Made by a program: the position numbers and the translations under genes
Shown here: piece by piece, positions 50,229-64,000 of the stretch
Layout: each line of letters begins with the position of its first letter
Position numbering within the stretch: the first letter of the stretch is position 1
Source: Elmis aenea
Lineage: Eukaryota > Arthropoda > Insecta > Coleoptera > Elmidae
Reading direction: 5' to 3'
Assembly (NCBI GenBank): GCA_947652605.1
Contig: OX393576.1
Location: 64,642,966-64,706,965, forward strand
Length of the DNA: 64,000 nucleotides
Notes under the pieces: generated by a model
Seen by the model: only the letters and a program-made list of their open reading frames with translations
Told to the model about the DNA's origin: nothing
Database searches by the model: none

Positions 50229-50556
50229 AATACAAAACGCAACCCACTTAGCAGATTGCGCCTAAATAGGTATGCAATGTGCTTAACAAAACGCCTACTT
50301 TCGGCATTTTCAGGCAACCTGCGTAGAAACGACGTTAAATTAATTGCATATCCATGTAGGCGTAATGTACAGTATGCAATCCACTAAACGTTGCGCCTAT
50401 TGATAGGCAACCACGACACAAAACGCCTACATAGCCATGCAATTGATTTGACATAACAGTTACGCAGGCTGTCTAAAAATGACGAAAGTAGGCGTTTTGT
50501 TCAGCACACTGCATAACTACGTAGGCGCAACGTGTTAAGTGGGTTGCGTTCTGTAT
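50229..50556. mobile_element. MITE with repeated TAGGCG units, 328 bp
   Basis: The left arm AACGCAACCCACTTAGCA is mirrored at the right end (TTAAGTGGGTTGCGTT). At least eight GTAGGCG/CGCCTAC-type units lie inside in both orientations. It lies between the 3' end of TBCD and the kuz promoter side. Confidence 0.75.
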
Positions 50557-50891
50557 TATTTAACAAAGAACTAAACACCATAGTATTAAATAATATTGCA
50601 ATTAACTAATTGATATTTTTTTAAATTTATAGCTTCTATGTGTAATTGACTATTAAACAAGTCTTGTTATTTTTACATGTTTCACATATAGATGAAGGTT
50701 TAAATGAAATGAAATTTAATTTAAAAAAATTAAATGTGCTTTTATTTTAATTAACTATACATATAAATACAAATAATCAAAATTACTCACAATTAATAAA
50801 GTTTTACTGCAGAATAGTTATACTTTACACTAAAGCATAACTAAGTTAGTTAAAGCCATAATAGTGTCAAAGATACAATACATATCAAAAA

Positions 50892-58197
<7,306 letters not shown>

Positions 58198-59524
58198 TTT
58201 AATTACAGTTGTTGACAGCCCACACACATGTCATTTACGCCTATAGTTACACACACATGCATAGGTTATGGTAACCATAGAAGAATGGTAACTATGATTT
58301 GTGCTTCCCTCTGGCGGTTTTGAAATGTAAAAAATAAGGCCATGTTCACATGGTTTTCATATGTAAGGGCGAGCACCCACCGAAACGATGGCCGAACGAT
58401 TTGACAAGGACCAAGCATTTCATCACGTGATCAGATTCTGAAAAGACTTAACATGGTGTTTTTGGCTGTTAATCATAACAATGTCCTTTTCAAACGACAA
58501 AGATGATGAACGACACTAAATACTTTACCCTTCTGTGATTTCAATCAGTACCCAAAATGTACTCTATATTATTGCATACAATAGAGAATTAGTAGTTACA
58601 GCGATATGAAAAATAAAATCCCAAAATAATTGCTTTTTGAACATAAGTAGGTAAAAATTAACATGCGACAAAGGGTCAAAATAAATTGTTTTTGGTTTAT
58701 CATTAAATGTGAAAGCAATTTAATTAAAATTCAATAATACACAAATTAAAATAGTAAACAATTTTTACAGAAAATGTGATGTAATGTTTGCAATAGTTGC
58801 ATATGTGTCGTGATCGTTCGATATTCTGTAGAATGTAGCAGAAAAGAAGAAATTGGCTATTTACACCATAACAATGGCATTGATATTCACGCAATTGTCT
58901 GTAACGTTACAACATAATATGATAATTAGAGGGTGCGTCTGTATTTTTTTGAATACATAGTTTACTATAAAAATACTACCTAGTAATTAGTAAATTACCA
59001 TAAATTAAACATAAAAAAAACAGTAAAAACAATCATGATATACATAATCAAGAGTATAGATTTATACAAACACGTTTCTTCTAAGAAATTCGGTTTTTGG
59101 GCAATTTTTTGTAAATGAAATAATTCATTTACACATTTGTTTATATTTTGCTTTGCACAAAACTGTATTACACAATTAAACGTATAATAATTAGTTCTAG
59201 GTAAACAAAACATTTTTTTGTGTGCTAAATTGAAAAATATGTTTACAATATTACAATACGAAATGTTTTTAGCAATATTATTGTTTTGAAATAAATGTAT
59301 TTTATAAAAACTTTCTCACGTAATGTGTTTTTATTTATTTGATCATCCATTGTAATACCTGTATATTTTAAGTTTACAAAATATGCTCTTGATCGTTAAG
59401 ATTCATTTAAATTATCATAAGTACTCAATGTCCTGGGGACAGATGGACTAGTAATTGACTTTAAAAAAATCATTACAAAATTTAAAATCTGTTTAAAAAA
59501 ATATTGATTGTTTTTTTAATAGAA
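58198..59524. other. TBCD promoter side and intergenic DNA
   Basis: The first ~200 bases upstream of the TBCD start are less AT-rich and hold small palindromes such as TTATGGTAACCATA. No core promoter motif can be assigned. TBCD and the AGMO-like gene are divergent, 3.7 kb apart. From 58600 to 59520 nothing is recognised. Confidence 0.4.
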
Positions 59525-60614
59525 TACAGTGTTCGAGGGCCACTATGGGGATCTCATAAACGGTAAGTTACGACTTCTGTTAAATTTAGGCAAAGTTGTA
59601 TATTCAGGTGCTTAATCAATTGACGCAAACAGAACTTCTCTAGCTTTTATAGTTTTTGAGATATAGGGGAAAAAGTAAACAAATGGATTTTTGTTTTTGC
59701 CTGTAACTTTTTCATATGATGTCGAATTTCATTTCTGTGAAAACTTTTTTATGGCCACTTTTTGTAAGGAATCCAAATTTCCAATTATATTTTCCATGCG
59801 ACGTTTCGTTTTTGTTAAAACCATCATCAGGTCATTTTATTCTTATAGACGCTTTATCTGATATTAACGCCAATTTGTAGAGCATTTTATTCTGAATTTG
59901 ACAATGTTTAGCACTTCGCACTTTTTTGAAACAATTTTTATTAAAAATGGCAAAAACAAATATTTTATTTTGAAAAATTCCTTATCGGCATGGTAAATAA
60001 TTGTCTTTGTCCATTTATTCTTGAAAACAGGTAAGTAAATCGCATGCAATTACTATTAAATGGATTTAGTTTAAGATTTAACATAAAACGAAAATAGGTA
60101 GGTATTTATTTATTTTCAAGGAAAAAGAGACAGACGATTATTTACTAAGTCGATTGGGAATTTTTCAAAATAAAATATTTGTTTTTGCCATTTTCAATAA
60201 AAATTGTTTGAAAAAAGTGCCAAGTGCTAAACATTGTCGAATTCAGAATAAAATGCTCTACAAATTGGCGTTAAAATCAGATATAGCGTCCATAAGAAAA
60301 AAATTGACTTGATGATGGTTTAAAAAAAGCGAAACATCGCCTGGAAAATATAATTGGGGATTTTGATTCCTTGCAAAAAGTGGCCATAAAAAAGTTTTTA
60401 CAGAAATGAAATTCGACATCAAATGAAAAAGTTGCGGGCAAAAAACAAAAATATTTTGTTTTACTTTTTTCCCTATACCTCAAAAACTAAAAAAGCTAGA
60501 TAAGTTCCTGTTTGCGTCAAATTATTAAACACCTGAATATACAACTTTGCTCTAATTTAACCAAAACTCTTACCGTTTACGAGATCCCCTCGAAAAATGA
60601 GAATCCGGGATGTA
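59525..60614. mobile_element. Foldback element between TBCD and AGMO, 1.09 kb
   Basis: Same family as 14781-15712: both arms carry the GGGGATCTCRTAAACGG subterminal motif and CATCATCAGGTCA-type internal pairs. Outer ends are degraded (TACAGTGTTCG and CCGGGATGTA). Extra sequence near 60010-60170 enlarges the loop. Confidence 0.88.
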
Positions 60615-60736
60615 TTCCTAGGACTTTCATTTATCCGTTTGCTTACTTATATTTTGAACGTCGTTTATACTTTTTCATTTCGTCCAATATATGTGTAGCT
60701 ATTGTAATTTTATCATTCGTCTCTATTGATCAACAT

Positions 60737-60984
60737 CAGCGGTGGGCAAACTTTTTTTGAAGCGGGCCACTTTTCGCAAAAACTGTGACTAAAAGGGCCA
60801 CACTAAAAAAAAATCATAATAATAACAACTCATTAATTATGTGTAGGTAAGTTAAAAGCGCAAATATTTAGGTATAAAAAAGCTTAACATACATATGTTT
60901 ACTAATATAGTAATTCATGGAGGGCCGCATGTAAGACTATCAAGGGCCGCGTGCGGCCCGCGGGCCGCGGTTTGCCCACCCCTG
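60737..60984. mobile_element. hAT-type MITE, 248 bp
   Basis: CAGCGGTGGGCAAACTTTTT at the left and GGTTTGCCCACCCCTG at the right. Perfect 8-bp target duplication ATCAACAT (60729-60736, 60985-60992). GC-rich GGGCCGCGTGCGGCCCGCGG near the right end. Confidence 0.93.
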
Positions 60985-61920
60985 ATCAACATAATAAAAG
61001 ACAAAATTCTTGACTAAGTTAATTTATAAATAAATAATTCTCCTTTGTTCCGCTAATTTCTAATTAAACTGTATAATTATTGATGTATGATACTGCACAT
61101 AAATGAAGCAAAAGATTTATTGCAATAAATGACTTTGCAATAACAAGATTTTGTAATGAATAATACAAATAGAAAGTTTTTCAGTATCATTGCTCTAGTC
61201 TAGAAGAAGAAAATATTTTATCGACTGTGAATTAGAAACTCATCGGAATTGAATGATTTTGATTGCATTTAACAGTGTAAAAAAAAGCCTGGCCAAGTGC
61301 CAAAAATATATAGCGTTTTTGTAGGTTTAAGATCCCATTTATAATCGAATCACTCTTTAAGAAATCTACGAACTTGGTTATGAATAATTTAATCATTGTC
61401 TTCATACGACAGATAAATTAAATGAAAACTCCTGTAAAAGCAAGATGCTAATCCGTTTCAGGTATTTCCAAACTGTAATAACACGTGAAATTGTTTTGTA
61501 TTCGTATTTCGTCAACAAAGTAAATATTTTTCAAAAGGTGTCTATTGAAATCGGTACTACATGTTGCGGTATATTATAAATAAATATGTGTTGTTTACAC
61601 TTGTATGTTAAATATATCGTTAAATAAGCGTGATACTAAGAATAAATAAAGTAATTTTAGAATGGAACTACATTTTTTGCAGACGCTGACCCCCACTGTG
61701 CAGTTTGTTTACTAGATGTTCTTGTATATACACATACACATATATATAAATTAAAAAGCACACTACAAACTTAGATAAGCCTTGTTCGTGTTAAGTAACT
61801 TATTGAGAGCGCTATTCTTAAACAGATTTGAATTGGCCGTGTGCCAACTAACTTTAATCCTACTGTGTGCTAGTTCAAGTATTTAGTGGTATTGTACTGA
61901 ACTCTGTCAATTAAACTGCA

Positions 61921-62139
61921 ATGAACTCATCTGAGTGCAATCGAAATGAGTCCTGGTGCGAGCCTGTGATCTCTGTTTTCATAAGACTTTCCCAGTTGAA
62001 AGAGCACGATGAGCATGATGATTTCCTTCCTGATGCAACTTTGGAAATTATTAAGGGCATCGGTCGCATGTTCTACATCATTTCTCCTTCTGAAACAACC
62101 TTTCAGGAACCTAATCAAGTTCCAAAATTTTATAGACAA
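61921..62139 (+). CDS. AGMO: Alkylglycerol monooxygenase-like, first coding exon
   Basis: Exon 1 encodes 73 residues and ends in phase 0 at a strong donor (CAA/GTAAGTG). Residues ~47-72 read GRMFYIISPSETTFQEPNQV followed by PKFYRQ. This matches the N-terminal pattern of AGMO/TMEM195 (FY..PSET.FQ...EVP.Y), which precedes the first membrane span in that family. AGMO is a tetrahydropterin-dependent ER membrane enzyme that cleaves ether lipids, using His clusters of the fatty-acid hydroxylase type; those exons must lie beyond 64000. The first ~46 residues are acidic and look lineage-specific. No second exon could be found in the remaining 1.9 kb. The assignment rests on a short match. Confidence 0.65.
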
Positions 62140-62721
62140 GTAAGTGAAACAAATCCATAATTTATAATTAAAATATAACATAATTGCCATGAAGGCAATT
62201 TGTTAATGTCAGTTCATATTGACAGAGATAACTTAGATCGTCCTTAATAAATAACCTTAAGAGATTAATTGATTACTATTCAAATACAATATAAATTCAT
62301 TGAGTTCTATTCAGTACTTGAAAACATTTATTTTTTATGTGCAGGCTTTACAATTTTGTAAATAGCGAGCTTAGCTGCCCCATATTTTTCAGTTTCAATT
62401 AAATTTAAATTGTGGGCACATTACCTACAGTACAAAAATAATTTCCGCACGTTTTATAGTTATTTATAAATTCTCCACATTATCAAGAAAAATATTTAAT
62501 GCCTTCTAAATCATTAACGTTTCCTTGTGCTGCTATTATAAACTGATAGAGGTTTTATTGCTTAACGAGGTAATAAAGTTTGTAATTATAATCGTCTCTT
62601 AACTGTTTCATAATTTTACACAATTGAATACTTAAGTTTTTTGCAACGTTTGAAAACTATATTTTTCTGTATCATTAGTAAGGTAATAGGCAAATCATTA
62701 AGATTTTGTTGTAGTAGTTTA

Positions 62722-63206
62722 TACACAGGTTGTTTTTTTTTTGTAGCAGGACTTTAACTGTCGATACAAAAACTCATTTTAAAACGAATATTCCATATCA
62801 ACATGGGTCCATAAACGCTTCATTTTAAAGATACAGGGTGTTGAAATTTTCGAAAAAATATCGATAATTTTTAACTGTTTCCCAACCAGTAGAAATATTT
62901 AAACCGAATTTGGTATACAGCACCACCTTACAGGTTGACACATTCGGTGAGAATGTCAAGCGCCACAAGCAACCAGTGGCGGAGTTGTGGGGGTTCAGTT
63001 TTAATAAATTTTATAAAAAACTAGTTTAAATATATCTACTGGTTGGGAAACGGTTAAAAATTATCGATATTTTTTCGGAAATTTCAACACCCTGTATCTT
63101 TAAAATGAAGCATTTATGAACCCATGTTGATATGGAATATTCGCTTTAAAATAAGTTTTTGTATCGACTGTTAAAGTCCTGCTACAAAAAAGTGGACCAC
63201 CCTGTA
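62722..63206. mobile_element. Foldback element in the AGMO-like intron 1, 485 bp
   Basis: The right end GGACCACCCTGTA is intact; the left is slightly degraded (TACACAGGTTG). Arms pair through TAGCAGGACTTTAACTGTCG, CATATCAACATGGGTCCATA and AAAGATACAGGGTGTTGAAA. The unpaired centre holds GTGGCGGAGTTGTGGGGG. Relative of 12112-12475. Confidence 0.9.
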
Positions 63207-64000
63207 TATATGTTACATTTTTCACTTTAATTTTATATTCACAATGATAATAAATTGAAAAAAAAAATTCTTGACACATCTTGCAACAATAAACCATGCT
63301 AGAATTTAAAGGTTAATTAATTATATGTTGTTCGTAATAAAATATATAATTACATTTAATTGGTACATGTCACATATGTTAATAGATTTAATAAATGCAT
63401 TTCAGTTATTTCGAAAATTATGCTAAATAATAATTATATTATAAGTTAATTCATTAAGCTGGCAAATATGTGAACATTTTTATCTTTTGTAGACTATTAT
63501 TTTACATTATAAGTAGTAGCACGTACCAACAACCTTGTAAGTTACAGTTTTATGCCTATATCACTGTATACAATAACTTACAGTATATTCATCAGTGAGA
63601 TAACAGTAAATTTATTGATGAATTTCATTAGCCACTAAAAATTTACATTGTTATTGCTATAATCTTAATTAGCCTATCATCTTATTGTGCTGGAAAAATG
63701 CAAATAAAATATTTTTCCATTCTATTGTATGTTTTTTAAATTCTATTAAAAAACAATTTTTGAATAACTTTGCAAATATTTTTTTGTGTTGCACATTAAA
63801 AAAGTGTTAGGTGTGCGTTTATACAATCAACAAATTTAAGTTGTTTATCAAGTTTATTGACACGTATTTTTTTATTAGTGAATAATAATTAAAGGTGGAC
63901 CAAATAATGTAAACCAAAAAACCTGATTGATATCATAGAAAAATATTTACGACTCAACTGCTCAACTTGTTTTTAAAATGCGGAATGTGTAATGATAGAC
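63207..64000 (+). other. Intron sequence of the AGMO-like gene
   Basis: AT-rich, with no exon or repeat end recognised to the window edge. Confidence 0.4.

Overview
The window is AT-rich, intron-containing animal DNA. Its gene content and transposon types point to an insect, with a beetle as my best guess (inference; no species-diagnostic sequence was seen). I can assemble five recognisable genes plus one small unassigned gene, and they lie in a dense field of inverted-repeat (foldback) transposons.

Layout. 1-1195: decayed Jockey/CR1-type non-LTR retrotransposon. 5329-5865 (+): small two-exon IQ-motif protein. 6621-9992 (+): Hem/NCKAP1, the WAVE-complex subunit, with its whole reading frame in one exon. 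10780-11977: second non-LTR remnant, split by a 401-bp hAT-type MITE. 14123-48680 (-): ADAM10/Kuzbanian metalloprotease in 11 coding exons. Its signal-peptide exon lies 25 kb upstream of exon 2, and the stop is followed in frame by 65 open codons. 30883-32985 (-): intronless poly-C2H2 zinc-finger gene nested in kuz intron 1. 50892-58197 (-): tubulin-folding cofactor D (TBCD) in 13 coding exons, one intron being GC-AG. 61921-62139 (+): first coding exon of an alkylglycerol monooxygenase-like gene that runs out of the window. The exon chains of kuz (898 codons with stop) and TBCD (1169 codons with stop) keep frame at every junction.

Mobile DNA. Two kinds dominate. The first is a set of near-palindromic elements, about 0.1 to 1.9 kb, ending in TACAGGGTG...CACCCTGTA. 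At least six sequence families share this end and several share a subterminal GGGATCTCG-type motif. Decayed transposase pieces in two of them suggest an IS630/Tc1/mariner-like parent. The second is many short hAT-type elements with 8-bp target duplications that can be read directly. Several sit in kuz and TBCD introns. One 1.87-kb palindrome makes up about 93% of kuz intron 7, and a 1.1-kb palindrome most of TBCD intron 10, so both pre-mRNAs should contain long perfect-like hairpins.

The genes are unrelated housekeeping and developmental genes: actin regulation, Notch-pathway proteolysis, tubulin folding and ether-lipid metabolism. The most interesting features are the intronic hairpins, the possible stop-codon readthrough of kuz, and the repeated fingers of the nested zinc-finger gene.
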